64,000 bases of DNA, from assembly GCA_964511185.1 (NCBI GenBank), contig CAZEDU010000004.1:1-64000 (forward strand), given 5' to 3'. Position 1 is the stretch's first letter. Each line of letters starts with the position of its first letter. The DNA comes from CAZEDU01 sp964511185. Lineage in GTDB: Bacteria > Myxococcota > Myxococcia > Myxococcales > Myxococcaceae. Below are positions 1 through 8,968 of the stretch, piece by piece. The notes under the pieces were generated by a model. The model ran no database searches. It saw only the letters and a program-made list of their open reading frames with translations, and had not been told where the DNA came from. The position numbers were made by a program, and so were the translations under genes.

Positions 1-1367
1 ACCTGCTCGACACGCCGGGCCACCAGGACTTCTCGGAAGACACCTACCGCACGCTCGCCGCCGCCGACAGCGCGGTGATGCTCATCGACGCGGCGAAGGG
101 CGTCGAGCCGCAGACCAAGAAGTTGTTCAAGGTCTGCCGCCTGCGCGAGATCCCCATCTTCACCTTCGTCAACAAGCTCGACCGCTACGGGCGCGCGCCG
201 CTGGAGCTGATGGACGAGCTCGAGCAGGTCCTGGGCATTCGCGCCTACCCGATGAACTGGCCGATTGGAAACGGGCCGGACTTCCGGGGCGTCTACGACC
301 GCGCGTCGCGGCAGGTGCACGTGTTCGCCTCGGGCGGCACGCACGGCGAGTCCGAGGTCGCCGAGCGCGTCGTCGCGCTCGACTCTCCCGAGATCGAGCA
401 GGTGCTCACCGAGAAAGAGCGCGCGCAGCTCAAGGAAGACATCGAGCTGCTCGACATCGGCGGTGACGCGTTCAGCCGAGAGAAGAGCGACAAGGGCCTC
501 ATCACGCCCATGTACTTCGGCAGCGCGATGACCAACTTCGGCGTGCGCCCGTTCCTGGACAGCTTCCTCGAGCTCGCCCCGCCGCCGCTCGGCCGCCAGG
601 CGGTCGGCGGCATGATCACGCCGACCGAGCCGAAGTTCTCCGGCTTCATCTTCAAGATTCAGGCGAACATGGACCCCGCGCACCGCGACCGCATCGCGTT
701 CTTGCGCGTCGTCTCCGGCCGCTACGTGAAGGGCATGAACGCCTTCCATTCGCGCTTGGGCAAGCAGGTGCGGCTCGCCAAGCCCAGCCAGTTCATGGCC
801 GCCGAGCGCACCGCCATCGAGGACGCGTGGCCGGGCGACGTCATCGGCCTGTTCGACCCGGGGATGTTCCGCATCGGCGACACGCTGAGCGAGACGGCCG
901 GCCTCGAGTTCGAGAGCGTGCCGCGCTTCTCACCCGAGCACTTCGCCATCGTGCGGGTGAAGGATCCGCTCCGCCGCAAGCAGATGGAGAAGGGGCTCGA
1001 GCAGCTCTCGGAGGAGGGCACGATTCAAATCTTCCAGCAGCTGCAGATGGGCATGCGCGACCCCATCGTCGGCGTCGTCGGCGCGCTGCAGTTCGAGGTG
1101 CTGCAGTACCGCGTCGAGCACGAGTACGGCGCGCAGATCCTCCTCGACCGCTTGTCGTTCTCCCATGCGCGTTGGGTGGTGGGAGAGAAGTTCGACCCCA
1201 AGAGCTTCGACTGGGAAGGCAACCGCCAGACCGTGCAAGACCGCGACGGCTTGCCGCTGGTGCTCTTCCGCGACGACTGGGCGCTGCAGCACGCGGAGGA
1301 GAAGCACCCGGAGCTCAAGTTCCTCTCACAGGCGCCGCAGCTGCGCGCCCAGTCGACCGCCGCGTAA
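1..1367 (+). CDS. prfC: Peptide chain release factor 3, 5' truncated
   Basis: RF3 is the cytosolic GTPase that removes RF1/RF2 from the ribosome after peptide release. The reading frame is already open at the window edge (first full codon at base 3) and starts within the G3 switch motif DTPGHQDFSEDTYR. The G4 motif NKLD follows near base 174. Only the P-loop end of the G domain is therefore missing. About 454 residues are visible and E. coli RF3 has 529, which fits. After the G domain come a beta-barrel domain II and a C-terminal domain with QFEVLQYRVEHEYGA, a signature that separates RF3 from EF-G and TetM-like factors. It ends with TAA five bases before the stop of the convergent DUF697 gene. 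The product call is secure; the true start lies outside the window. Confidence 0.95.
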   Translation, partial: LLDTPGHQDFSEDTYRTLAAADSAVMLIDAAKGVEPQTKKLFKVCRLREIPIFTFVNKLDRYGRAPLELMDELEQVLGIRAYPMNWPIGNGPDFRGVYDRASRQVHVFASGGTHGESEVAERVVALDSPEIEQVLTEKERAQLKEDIELLDIGGDAFSREKSDKGLITPMYFGSAMTNFGVRPFLDSFLELAPPPLGRQAVGGMITPTEPKFSGFIFKIQANMDPAHRDRIAFLRVVSGRYVKGMNAFHSRLGKQVRLAKPSQFMAAERTAIEDAWPGDVIGLFDPGMFRIGDTLSETAGLEFESVPRFSPEHFAIVRVKDPLRRKQMEKGLEQLSEEGTIQIFQQLQMGMRDPIVGVVGALQFEVLQYRVEHEYGAQILLDRLSFSHARWVVGEKFDPKSFDWEGNRQTVQDRDGLPLVLFRDDWALQHAEEKHPELKFLSQAPQLRAQSTAA

Positions 1368-1372
1368 TTCCC

Positions 1373-1921
1373 TCAGGAGGCGCGCGGCGTCTTCTCCGAG
1401 CCTTTTCGCTTCTTGCGGCGGCCCTTGGTTCTTTTCCGTTCGAACCCCACGCGCGAGAACAGCGCCGCGCCTTCCCGCTTCGCTTCTTCGTAGACCTCCC
1501 GCAGCCGCTCGCGCGACGTGCCGGGGTTCTTGAAGTACTCCATCGCCACCCGGCCAATCGCCCAGTTCGCCGCGAACGCCGCGGGCACCGTGAGCAGCGC
1601 GCCGAAGACCGGCAGAATCGCCTTGATGCCTTGCCGCGCGAGAAAGCCCGCGCCCGCGGTCGTCCCGATCTCCAGGAGCAGGTCCTTCGAGGCGGCCTTC
1701 GTCACCTTGCGGCCGTAGACGTGGCCGACCGTCATCACCATCGCGGACTGGATGGGCAGCATCAACATCGCATCCGAGAACGGCATCGGCGCGACCGCGA
1801 CCATCGCGCAGCCGTACGAGCACATGTTCACCACGTCGCGCGCGGCCTTCTCGCGCTCCTTCGGCGAGGCCCGGCTGAAGTCACGGGTTCGAATCTGCTC
1901 CAGGGTGTCGAGCCACGACAT
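1373..1921 (-). CDS. DUF697 (YcjF-type) membrane-associated protein
   Basis: This 182-residue protein matches the DUF697 pattern. A hydrophobic stretch PMPFSDAMLMLPIQSAMV at about residues 46-63 is followed by a GHVYGRKV turn, and later by two Gly/Ala-rich hydrophobic segments (about residues 85-130) ending in GRVAMEYFKN. The C terminus is very basic (RKRTKGRRKKRKG). DUF697 proteins are often found with GTPases or stress proteins and their biochemical role is unsettled, so no function is assigned. The ATG at 1921 is supported by AAGGAG eight bases upstream. It lies 18 bases after the preceding minus-strand gene, so it could be the last gene of a transcript coming from the modABC direction. 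It converges with prfC. Confidence 0.75.
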   Translation of the reverse strand: MSWLDTLEQIRTRDFSRASPKEREKAARDVVNMCSYGCAMVAVAPMPFSDAMLMLPIQSAMVMTVGHVYGRKVTKAASKDLLLEIGTTAGAGFLARQGIKAILPVFGALLTVPAAFAANWAIGRVAMEYFKNPGTSRERLREVYEEAKREGAALFSRVGFERKRTKGRRKKRKGSEKTPRAS

Positions 1922-1939
1922 GGGGATGCTCCTTCTTTC

Positions 1940-2479
1940 CTACTTGAGCGACACGGTGTCCCCGCGGTGCGCCGAGTCGCGCAGCACCAGCCCCTCTTTG
2001 CAGCGGCGCGCCGCGTGGGGCCCCACCCAAAACCCCTTGGGGACTCCTTTGCGGTAGGTCTTCTTCACCCACTCGTCGAGCTCCAGGTACAAGCGCCGAA
2101 ACCGGTCCGGCGCCGCGTCGCGGCGGCCCGTCTGCGGCGTGACGTCCAGCTCGGCCCACAGCTTGCCCGACAAGAGCTCGCCGTCTTCGTTCAACCGGCA
2201 GCGCTCGAAGTAGATGACCGGCGATCGAACCTCGTCGACGCGCCACGCGCCTTTGTCCGGTCCGCGCTTGACCTTGTCGACCAAGACCGGGCCGAGCTGA
2301 GACGCCGCCAGGTAGAGCGCCTCCTCCGGCAACCGCTCCGACGCATTCGCCGCGGCTTGAAACGGTTTCCAGTTGGGCGGAATGCGGACCGGGTAGACCT
2401 CCAGGGCGTGAGGCTCCAGCGCGCGCAGGAAGGCGAGCTCGTCTTCGCGGACCATGAAGAAGCTGAGGGTGTGCGCCAC
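1940..2479 (-). CDS. Conserved hypothetical protein (179 aa)
   Basis: I do not recognise this family. The 179-residue product is soluble, with no signal peptide or membrane segment. It begins with GTG at 2479, preceded by an AGGAAGG ribosome-binding site; an in-frame ATG at 2455 is a weaker alternative. Several charged and aromatic blocks, for example VIYFERCRLNEDGE and LYLELDEWVKKTYRKG, suggest a compact globular fold. The start lies 26 bases after the modC stop and the end 18 bases before DUF697, which makes co-transcription with modABC possible. Nothing in the protein itself points to molybdenum. Codon use is typical of the neighbourhood, so I consider it a real gene of unknown function. 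Confidence 0.6.
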   Translation of the reverse strand: MAHTLSFFMVREDELAFLRALEPHALEVYPVRIPPNWKPFQAAANASERLPEEALYLAASQLGPVLVDKVKRGPDKGAWRVDEVRSPVIYFERCRLNEDGELLSGKLWAELDVTPQTGRRDAAPDRFRRLYLELDEWVKKTYRKGVPKGFWVGPHAARRCKEGLVLRDSAHRGDTVSLK

Positions 2480-2505
2480 GCGGCCTTCCTAGCCTGCGCG
2501 GGACG

Positions 2506-3240
2506 TCAAGTGGAAGCGACCAGCTTCTCGACGAAGCGCGAGGCGGGGTTCGCGGTCAGCTCGTCCCAGCGCCCGGCCTGGGTGATCTGACCGGCCTCCA
2601 GCACCACGATCCGGTCGCCGAGCTGGCGGGCGTCCGCGGGGTCGTGCGTCACGACCACGGTCGGCAGCGCGGCGCTGCGCAGCGCCCCGGCGAGGAAGGC
2701 GCGCACCTCCGCTCGCGAATGAACGTCCAGCGCGGCGAGCGGCTCGTCGAGCAGCAGCGCGCGCGGCTTCACCGAGAGCGCTCGGGCGAGCGCGCTCCGC
2801 TGCTTCTCGCCGCCCGACAGCGTCGCCGGACGTCTGTCCGCGAGCGACGCCAGCCCGAGCTGCTGCAGGGCCTGCTCCGTCTGCGCGGCGCGCGCGCTGC
2901 GAGAAAGCCGCGGCAGCGCGCTGGCGATCGCGAAGTCGATGTTCTGCCGAACGGTCAGGTGCGGGAACAGGGCGTAGTCCTGCGGAACGAAGCCGAGCCG
3001 CCGGTGCTCGAGCGGCACGTCGACGCCGCGCTCGGTGTCGAGGAGCACCTCGTCCCCGATGGAGATCCGGCCGCGCTCCACCGCGTGGGCGCCAAACACC
3101 AGGCTCAGCAGGCTGCTCTTCCCGGCGCCGTTGGGGCCGACGATCACCAGAGTGCCCGGCGCGGTGTCGAACCCCACGTCGATGCGCAGCTCACCCACGC
3201 GCGCCGCGCACTCGACCTGGAGGCCCGCCACCGCGCTCAC
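2506..3240 (-). CDS. modC: Molybdate ABC transporter ATP-binding protein ModC
   Basis: This is the ATPase of the molybdate importer. The 244-residue protein has Walker A GPNGAGKS, a Q-loop near FVPQDYALFPHLTV, the ABC signature LSGGEKQR, Walker B ALLLDEPLAALD and the switch histidine in VVVTHD. The start is GTG at 3240: its last base pairs overlap the modB stop as GTGA, a classic coupling arrangement. The frame stays open far upstream, but that part is an antisense-like read of modB and should be ignored. ModC of E. coli is about 350 residues and has a C-terminal molybdate-binding MOP domain. That domain is absent here, so this is a short ModC. ModA and ModB upstream fix the substrate class as molybdate or tungstate. 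Confidence 0.9.
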   Translation of the reverse strand: MSAVAGLQVECAARVGELRIDVGFDTAPGTLVIVGPNGAGKSSLLSLVFGAHAVERGRISIGDEVLLDTERGVDVPLEHRRLGFVPQDYALFPHLTVRQNIDFAIASALPRLSRSARAAQTEQALQQLGLASLADRRPATLSGGEKQRSALARALSVKPRALLLDEPLAALDVHSRAEVRAFLAGALRSAALPTVVVTHDPADARQLGDRIVVLEAGQITQAGRWDELTANPASRFVEKLVAST

Positions 3241-4049
3241 GCACGACCTCCCTCTGGCGCCGTCGAACGCCGCCAGCCGAAACGCACGAGCAGCAGCAGC
3301 GAGAACGCGACGACGACCAGGAGGATGGACAAGGCCTGGGCGGCGCGCAGATCGGACTCGAGCGCGGCGTAGATGGCCAAGGGCAGGGTCTGGGTGACGC
3401 CTTGCAGGTTTCCGGCGAACATCAAAGTGGCCCCGAACTCGCCGAGCGACCGGGCCCAGCTCATCGCCGCGCCGGCGACCAACCCGGGCGCTGCCAGCGG
3501 GACCGCCACGCGGAGGAAGACGCGAACCGGCGTGGCGCCGAAGGTCCGAGCCACGGTCAGGAGCTTGGGGTCCACCCGCCGGAAGGCGCTGATCGCCGCC
3601 TGCACGAAGAAGGGCGCCGACACGAACACCTCGGCCATCACCACGGCGGTGGTCGTGAAGGCGACCGACCACCCTTCGGGGTAGAGCCAACCGGCGAGCA
3701 CGCCCCGGCGGCCGAAGGCGAAGAGCAGCGCGACCCCCGCGACCGCCGGCGGGATGACGATGGGCAGCTGAACGACGACCTCGGCGGCGCGCGCCCAGCG
3801 GCCCTCGGCGCGCGCGAGGCGCCAGGCCAGAGGCGTCCCCGAGAGCACCACGATCGCCAGGCTGATCAGCGTGGTGATCAGGCTCAGGCGAAGCGCCGGC
3901 CACACCAACGGGTGCTGGAGCCCCAGGCCGAGCCCGGCCGCGCTCGTGCCCAGAAGCAGCGCCAAGAGCGGCACCACGAGGAACGCGACGAGCAGCCCTC
4001 CCAGCAGCGTGAGGACGGTGCGCTCGGCGCGCAGCCGAAGACGGCTCAT
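3237..4049 (-). CDS. modB: Molybdate ABC transporter permease ModB
   Basis: This inner-membrane permease of the molybdate importer has 270 residues and several hydrophobic segments. It carries the conserved EAA loop that contacts the ATPase (AARTFGATPVRVFLRVAVPL in other ModB proteins; here VARTFGATPVRVFLRVAVPL near residues 173-192). The GEFGATLMFAGN segment after the loop is typical of ModB and CysT/W-type permeases. The start ATG at 4049 overlaps the modA stop (ATGA) and the stop at 3237 overlaps the modC GTG, so all three genes are translationally coupled. There is no sign of truncation or frameshift. Confidence 0.93.
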   Translation of the reverse strand: MSRLRLRAERTVLTLLGGLLVAFLVVPLLALLLGTSAAGLGLGLQHPLVWPALRLSLITTLISLAIVVLSGTPLAWRLARAEGRWARAAEVVVQLPIVIPPAVAGVALLFAFGRRGVLAGWLYPEGWSVAFTTTAVVMAEVFVSAPFFVQAAISAFRRVDPKLLTVARTFGATPVRVFLRVAVPLAAPGLVAGAAMSWARSLGEFGATLMFAGNLQGVTQTLPLAIYAALESDLRAAQALSILLVVVAFSLLLLVRFGWRRSTAPEGGRA

Positions 4050-4861
4050 GGCGGCGCGCCGCCTGGGCTCGGGGCCATGAACCCCGCTTCGCGGAGCACC
4101 GCTTGGCCTTCGGCGGAGAGGACGCGCTCGACCCAGGCCCGCGCCAAGGCAGGATGCGCGGCGCCCGCCACCACCGCGATGGGGTAATCGGCGATGACGT
4201 TCAGCTCGGGCGGGATGGACAGGACGCTCACCCGCTCGAGCGAGCCGCGCACGTCGGAGCGGTAGACGACGCCCGCCTGCGCTTCGTCCAAGTCCACCTT
4301 CGCGAGCACCTGGCGCACGTTGAGCTCTCGAGAGACGACCCGCGCTTCCACCTGCGCGCGGAAGTCGGCGCCCAGCGCGCCCGAGGCGCGGTCGAGGATC
4401 TGCGCGGTGTAGCGGCCGATCGGCACCTCCGGCGCGCCGACGACGATGCGCGTGGCCTCCGGCAGGTCCGCGAAGGCGCGAATCTCCTCCGCGCTCTCCT
4501 TCGCCACGACGACCACCGGCTCGTTGCGCGCGAAGACGACCGGCGGGGTGACCTTCGAGGCGCGAACCAACGCGTCCATGTGCCGCTGATCCGCCGACGC
4601 GAACACATCGGCCGCGGCGCCATGCTCGAGCTGGGTGCGGAGCTCCTGCGTGCCCGCGAAGTTGAAGGTCACCGTCACGCCGGGGTGCGCGCGCTCGAAC
4701 GACTTGCCGAGGGAGGTGAACGCGTCGCGCAAGGACGCCGCGGCGAAGACGACGAGCGCGCGGCGCTCCGGCTCCGAGCGCTTGCAGCCGCCGGCCACGA
4801 GCAGCAGCGAGAGCGCGCTCGCCCAAACCACGCAGCTTCTTCGTCTCCCGCGGACGGACAT
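4046..4861 (-). CDS. modA: Molybdate-binding lipoprotein ModA
   Basis: This is the periplasmic substrate-binding component of the molybdate importer. The N terminus is a lipoprotein signal: basic residues, a hydrophobic stretch and the lipobox LLVAGGC, so it is probably anchored rather than free. The mature part begins VFAAASLRDAFTSLG, the classical ModA motif whose serine contacts the oxyanion, and continues with the GTQELRTQ and GAAADVFASAD segments that line the pocket. I place the start at ATG 4861; an in-frame TTG at 4876 is possible. It is the first gene of modABC and is divergent from the carboxypeptidase gene across about 100 bases. I see no ModE-type palindrome in that gap. Confidence 0.92.
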   Translation of the reverse strand: MSVRGRRRSCVVWASALSLLLVAGGCKRSEPERRALVVFAAASLRDAFTSLGKSFERAHPGVTVTFNFAGTQELRTQLEHGAAADVFASADQRHMDALVRASKVTPPVVFARNEPVVVVAKESAEEIRAFADLPEATRIVVGAPEVPIGRYTAQILDRASGALGADFRAQVEARVVSRELNVRQVLAKVDLDEAQAGVVYRSDVRGSLERVSVLSIPPELNVIADYPIAVVAGAAHPALARAWVERVLSAEGQAVLREAGFMAPSPGGAPP

Positions 4862-4960
4862 GAGGGCTTGACCCAATGTAAATCAAGATTGTCACGCGCG
4901 GGGAGCGGGAGCCGCCTTTTTCGAGGCCGCCTTCGCGCCGTTCGAGGTACACCGTGGTGC

Positions 4961-6457
4961 GTGAACGGACCCTTCCCCAAGCTCCTCGAGCGCATGCAGG
5001 AGCTGAAAGACTTGAGCGGCATCATCGGTCTTGCCACCTGGGATCAAGAGACCTACTTGCCCGCCAAGGCCGAGCAGGCGCGCGCGTCGCAGCTGTCGAC
5101 CCTGCAGGGCATCTACCACGAGCGGATCATCGACCCGGCGCTGGGCGCGCTGCTCGAAGAGGCCGCCGGCGCGCCGCTCTCGGCGGACGAAGCGGCGATG
5201 GTGCGCGCGCTGCGCTGGGAGCGCGAGCGGGCGGTGCGCGTGCCTGCGCGGCTGGTGCGCGCGCTCGCGGAAGGCCAATCGCAAGCCATCTCCGCTTGGC
5301 GTCAGGCCCGCAGCAAGAAGGACTTCTCGGTGTTTCGGCCCGCGCTCGAGCGGCTGCTCGCGATTCGCCGCGAGCAAGCCGACGCGCTGGGGCACGAAGG
5401 CGAGCGCTACGACGCGCTGCTCGAAGGCTTCGAGCCGGGCATGCGCGTCAAACGGCTGGCGCCGGTGCTCACCGCGCTCAAGGAGAAGCTGATTCCGCTG
5501 GCGCAGGCGATCGCCGCGCGGCCCGCACCGGTCGATCCGTTCGCCGCGAAGCGCTTCGACACGGAGGCGCAGTGGCGGTTCACTTTGCTGCTCCTCGAGG
5601 CGATGCGCTTCGACCTCGAGGCCGGGCGGCAGGACAAGAGCATCCACCCGTTCACCGGCGGCACCCACCCGCGCGACGTGCGCCTCACCGTGCGGCTCGA
5701 CCCCAAGACGCCGCTCCCGGCCATCTTCGGCGCGCTGCACGAAGGCGGGCACGGGCTCTACGAGCAGGGCTTCTCCGAAGCGCACCACCGGACGCCGATC
5801 GCCGCGGCGCCGAGCATGGGCCTGCACGAGTCGCAGTCGCGCCTGTGGGAGAACCTGGTCGGCCGCAGCCGCCCCTTCTGGCGCCACTTCTACCCGAAGC
5901 TCCGCGCCGAGTTCCCGAAAGAGCTGGGCGAGGTGAGCGAGGACGTCTTCTGGCGCGCGGTGAACGTGGTGCGGCCGTCGCTCATTCGCGTCGAGGCCGA
6001 CGAGGTCACTTACAACCTGCACATCGTGCTGCGCTTCGAGCTCGAGCTGATGTTGATGCGCGGCGAGCTCGAGGTCGCCGACCTGCCGGGCGAGTGGAAC
6101 CGCCGCACCCAAGCGCTGTTGGGCCTTGTGCCCGACAGCGACCTCACCGGCGTGCTGCAGGACATCCACTGGGCTTGGGGCGAGCTGGGCTACTTCCCGA
6201 CCTACGCGCTCGGCAACCTGTACGCGGCCTCCCTCTTCAAGAAGGCCGGCCAGGCGTTGCCGGAGCTGCCCGCGCAGCTCGAGCGCGGCGAGCTGTCACC
6301 TTTGCGCGAGTGGCTGCGCGAGCAGATCCACCAGCAGGGCCACCGCTACTCGGCCGAGGAGCTGGTGCGCCGGGTCACCGGAGAAGGCCTCACCGACCGC
6401 GACTTCGTCGAGTACCTCCAGGCGAAGTACTCGACGCTCTACGACGTCGCGCTGTGA
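4961..6457 (+). CDS. M32 family carboxypeptidase (carboxypeptidase Taq)
   Basis: This zinc metallocarboxypeptidase trims C-terminal residues from cytosolic peptides. The GTG at 4961 gives 498 residues, the usual M32 length, and keeps the conserved N terminus in which WDQETYLP follows the first helix. The HEXXH zinc site is HEGGH at residues 260-264, and the third ligand region HESQSRLWEN follows about 29 residues later, both diagnostic for M32. The frame stays open far upstream of 4961, but that part is antisense to modA and not real coding. An in-frame ATG at 4994 would cut the first helix, so GTG is preferred. It ends six bases from the convergent lipoprotein gene. Confidence 0.93.
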   Translation: MNGPFPKLLERMQELKDLSGIIGLATWDQETYLPAKAEQARASQLSTLQGIYHERIIDPALGALLEEAAGAPLSADEAAMVRALRWERERAVRVPARLVRALAEGQSQAISAWRQARSKKDFSVFRPALERLLAIRREQADALGHEGERYDALLEGFEPGMRVKRLAPVLTALKEKLIPLAQAIAARPAPVDPFAAKRFDTEAQWRFTLLLLEAMRFDLEAGRQDKSIHPFTGGTHPRDVRLTVRLDPKTPLPAIFGALHEGGHGLYEQGFSEAHHRTPIAAAPSMGLHESQSRLWENLVGRSRPFWRHFYPKLRAEFPKELGEVSEDVFWRAVNVVRPSLIRVEADEVTYNLHIVLRFELELMLMRGELEVADLPGEWNRRTQALLGLVPDSDLTGVLQDIHWAWGELGYFPTYALGNLYAASLFKKAGQALPELPAQLERGELSPLREWLREQIHQQGHRYSAEELVRRVTGEGLTDRDFVEYLQAKYSTLYDVAL

Positions 6458-6463
6458 GCCCGC

Positions 6464-6943
6464 TCAATTCCCGGTGCCGCCGCTCGACCCTGGACTGGCC
6501 GGCGGGACCGCGCCTTCGGGCGCTGGCGGGGGGCTACTGGGCGTGACCGGCTTTCTGGGCTTGCTCGGAGTGCCCGAGCCACCCGTGCCGGTGTTGGAGT
6601 CGGTCGGGCTGTTCAGGTCGTCGGTCGTGCTCCAGCTGTCGGTGGGGCTGTTGCCGGTCGAATAGCTGCCGGTCCCGTTTCCCTCGGTCGGGCCCGTGGC
6701 GCCTTCGTCGAGCTCGTCGTCGAAGCCCGAGCCTCCGCTGCCGCTGCGCGGATCCATCTCGGTGTTGGTGTTGCCCGGGCTGGTCTCCGAGCCGCTCGCT
6801 CCGCCCGTGCCGTTGTGTGGCGTACCGTTCGTCATCGGCGCCTCCGGGGTGCCGGACTCGGTGCTTTCACGGTGCGCGCAGCCGACCGCCAGGAGCGCGC
6901 CCGCACCTACCCCCATCCACCATCGCCAACCCATGCTCTTCAT
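6464..6943 (-). CDS. Low-complexity Gly/Ser/Thr/Pro-rich lipoprotein
   Basis: This small lipoprotein of 159 residues has no recognisable fold. The first 22 residues form a lipoprotein signal ending in the lipobox LLAVGC. Nearly all the rest is low-complexity Gly, Ser, Thr, Asn and Pro with scattered acidic residues, for example GTGGASGSETSPGNTNTE and a Pro-rich tail PSSPPPAPEGAVPP. It is probably a disordered surface or periplasmic tether. The ATG at 6943 is preceded by AGGAGAG, an excellent ribosome-binding site. It stands alone, tail-to-tail with the carboxypeptidase gene. Function is unknown; repetitive composition makes homology-based assignment unreliable. Confidence 0.65.
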   Translation of the reverse strand: MKSMGWRWWMGVGAGALLAVGCAHRESTESGTPEAPMTNGTPHNGTGGASGSETSPGNTNTEMDPRSGSGGSGFDDELDEGATGPTEGNGTGSYSTGNSPTDSWSTTDDLNSPTDSNTGTGGSGTPSKPRKPVTPSSPPPAPEGAVPPASPGSSGGTGN

Positions 6944-7093
6944 CGTCTCTCCTCGTTGGAAACGCCCTCAGGTGAGGGTCGCCGCGAAGCTAAGGCGCGC
7001 GCCGGCGGCTGGCAGTGATCCGATGGATGTCCTGTTTGTCGACTGGGTGCGCGGCTGGGCGCGGGGTTGCCGTCCGCGTGTTAAGGGAGCGCC

Positions 7094-7729
7094 ATGTCAC
7101 TCATCGTCCCCGAAGCGATGGAAGCCTATGCCCAGGCGCACAGCGAGCCGGTCGCGCCGCTGTTCGAGCAGCTGAAGGAAGAGACGTACCGCACGATGTC
7201 GGCGCCGCAGATGCAGGTCGGCCGGCTCGAAGGCGACTTCTTGCGGCTGCTCGTCCGGCTGTGCCAGGCGCGCCGCGTGCTCGAGATAGGCATGTTCACC
7301 GGCTACTCGGCGCTGATCATGGCGGAGGCGCTGCCCGATGATGGCGAGCTCATCACCTGCGACATCGACCCGAAGGCGGAGCAGGTCGCGCGCCGCTACT
7401 TCGCGCAGAGCCCGCATGGGAAGAAGATCCGCGTCCGCATGGGCCCGGCGCTGGAGACGGTGAAGACGCTCGAAGGGCCGTTCGACTTCGTGTTCCTCGA
7501 CGCCGACAAGGAGAGCTACGTCGCGTACTACGAGGCCGTGCTCCCGCTGGTGCGGCGCGGAGGGCTCATCGTGGCGGACAACACGCTGTGGAGCGGCCGC
7601 GTGCTGGCGCCGAAGGAGCCCAGCGACCACGCCATCGTGGCGTTCAACGCGCACGTCGCGCAGGACGCGCGCGTCGAGAAGGTGCTGCTCACCGTGCGGG
7701 ACGGGATGACGCTCGCGTACAAGCGCTGA
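7094..7729 (+). CDS. SAM-dependent O-methyltransferase (CCoAOMT/COMT-like)
   Basis: This class I methyltransferase belongs to the cation-dependent caffeoyl-CoA/catechol O-methyltransferase family. The 211-residue protein has the SAM motif VLEIGMFTGYSAL (about residues 57-69), the acidic ITCDIDPK segment binding the ribose, and the metal-binding block DFVFLDADKESY followed by GGLIVADNTLWSGRV. Both the Asp of LDADK and the Asp-Asn of ADNTL are retained, so it should be active on a catechol-like hydroxyl. The natural substrate cannot be read from sequence. The ATG at 7094 has AAGGGAG seven bases upstream. It converges with the RNase D gene, with 12 bases between stops. Confidence 0.9.
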   Translation: MSLIVPEAMEAYAQAHSEPVAPLFEQLKEETYRTMSAPQMQVGRLEGDFLRLLVRLCQARRVLEIGMFTGYSALIMAEALPDDGELITCDIDPKAEQVARRYFAQSPHGKKIRVRMGPALETVKTLEGPFDFVFLDADKESYVAYYEAVLPLVRRGGLIVADNTLWSGRVLAPKEPSDHAIVAFNAHVAQDARVEKVLLTVRDGMTLAYKR

Positions 7730-7741
7730 GCGGCGAAGCGG

Positions 7742-8887
7742 CTACGGCTGGAGCAGCGTGAGGAGCTCGCTGCCGTAGAGCTTGATCCGCTTCTCGCCGA
7801 AGTAGGGCAGCACCGCGAGTTGATCCAAGCTCGCCGGAGGTCGCGCGGCCAGCGCCTCGACGAGCGGGTTCGGCAGCACCACCGAAGGCGTCACCTTCCG
7901 CTCGGTCGCCTTCTGCGTGCGAAACGCCTTGAGCGCCTCTTCGCGCTTTCGCTTCCCCGAGTCCTGCCCCTTCGACTCCTGCTCGAAGAGCAGCTCGCCG
8001 CGCTCGGCTTGTTTTTCGAGCTCGCGGATCATCGCGAGGATCTCCTCGCCGTGCTCGCGGACGATGGCGCCGCGGACGCCCTCGGTGCGCTGCAGCTCCT
8101 TGAGCGTGTGCGGCGGCTTCAAGCACATCGCCGTGATGGCGGCGTTCGACAGCACGCGGCCCATCGGCACGTTCGCCGTCTCGCCCCACGCGAGCCGCTT
8201 CGCGTGCAACAGCTCCCCGAGCTTGTACCCGACCGCGAGCTGCTGGTTCGACAGGGCCCCGCGCGGGAGCTTCGGTCGAAAGACGGCGATCTCCGGCCGC
8301 GCGGTCGCCTCGTCGGCCAGCCGCTGACAATCCAGCTCGACCTCCTCGAGGATGTCGGCCGTGCGGCAGGCCTCGCGCACCTGCCGGCCGATCTCGGTCA
8401 GGTAGCGCACGTCGTCGGCGATGTACGCGCGCATCTCGGGCGGGAGCGGGCGAATCGAGAAGTCCGACTGCTGGTGCTCCTTGGCGAGCGGGATGCCGAG
8501 CCGCTCGCGCACCAGGTCCGCCAGCCCGACCTTCTGCCAGCCGAGCAAGGTCGCGGCCCGGTGCGTATCGAAGAGCCCCTTCACCCGGACGCCGGCCTCG
8601 GCCAGGTACTGGAGGTCACCGCCCGCGGCGTGGAAGAACTTGGTGCGGGTAGGGTCGGAGAAGAGCGTCGCCAGCGGGGCGGCCGTCACCCCGGACGCCA
8701 GCGTGTCGAACAGAAAGACCTTCGAGTCGTCGGCCACCTGCACGAAGCACAAGCGCGCGCGGAAGGCGTGCATCGCGTCGGCCTCGACGTCGACCGCCAG
8801 CTCCCTGGCCTCGTGGAGCGCCGTGACCGCTTCCTGTGCGGCCTGGGGATTGATGACGTCTTGCGCGTCTTGGGGAAATGCGGCCAT
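7742..8887 (-). CDS. rnd: Ribonuclease D
   Basis: RNase D is a 3'-5' exoribonuclease that trims tRNA and other small RNA 3' ends. The catalytic DEDDy set is visible: DVEAD in the first strand, HAAGGDLQYL in motif II, and YIADDVRYL in motif III with the essential Tyr. After the exonuclease domain (about residues 1-190) come a middle region and a C-terminal helical segment (LDQLAVLPYFGEKRIKLYG) that fit two HRDC domains. I use ATG 8887 because it matches the family N terminus; an in-frame ATG at 8929 would add 14 residues. It is divergent from ttcA, so two RNA-processing enzymes share this intergenic region. Confidence 0.9.
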   Translation of the reverse strand: MAAFPQDAQDVINPQAAQEAVTALHEARELAVDVEADAMHAFRARLCFVQVADDSKVFLFDTLASGVTAAPLATLFSDPTRTKFFHAAGGDLQYLAEAGVRVKGLFDTHRAATLLGWQKVGLADLVRERLGIPLAKEHQQSDFSIRPLPPEMRAYIADDVRYLTEIGRQVREACRTADILEEVELDCQRLADEATARPEIAVFRPKLPRGALSNQQLAVGYKLGELLHAKRLAWGETANVPMGRVLSNAAITAMCLKPPHTLKELQRTEGVRGAIVREHGEEILAMIRELEKQAERGELLFEQESKGQDSGKRKREEALKAFRTQKATERKVTPSVVLPNPLVEALAARPPASLDQLAVLPYFGEKRIKLYGSELLTLLQP

Positions 8888-8968
8888 GACCTCGAGAAGA
8901 CCTAAAGCATACTCGATGCCCGGGGTCATCGATCATCACGCCGCCTGTGCTAAAGGCCTTCGGAAGCG

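Noticed and set aside
1880..1900. tRNA-like GGTTCGAATC string.
   Set aside because: It lies inside the DUF697 gene and no cloverleaf can be formed around it.
4868..4895. Possible third Fur-type site between modA and the carboxypeptidase (TGTAAATCAAGATTG).
   Set aside because: It matches the 15-base core at only about nine positions and has no good symmetry.
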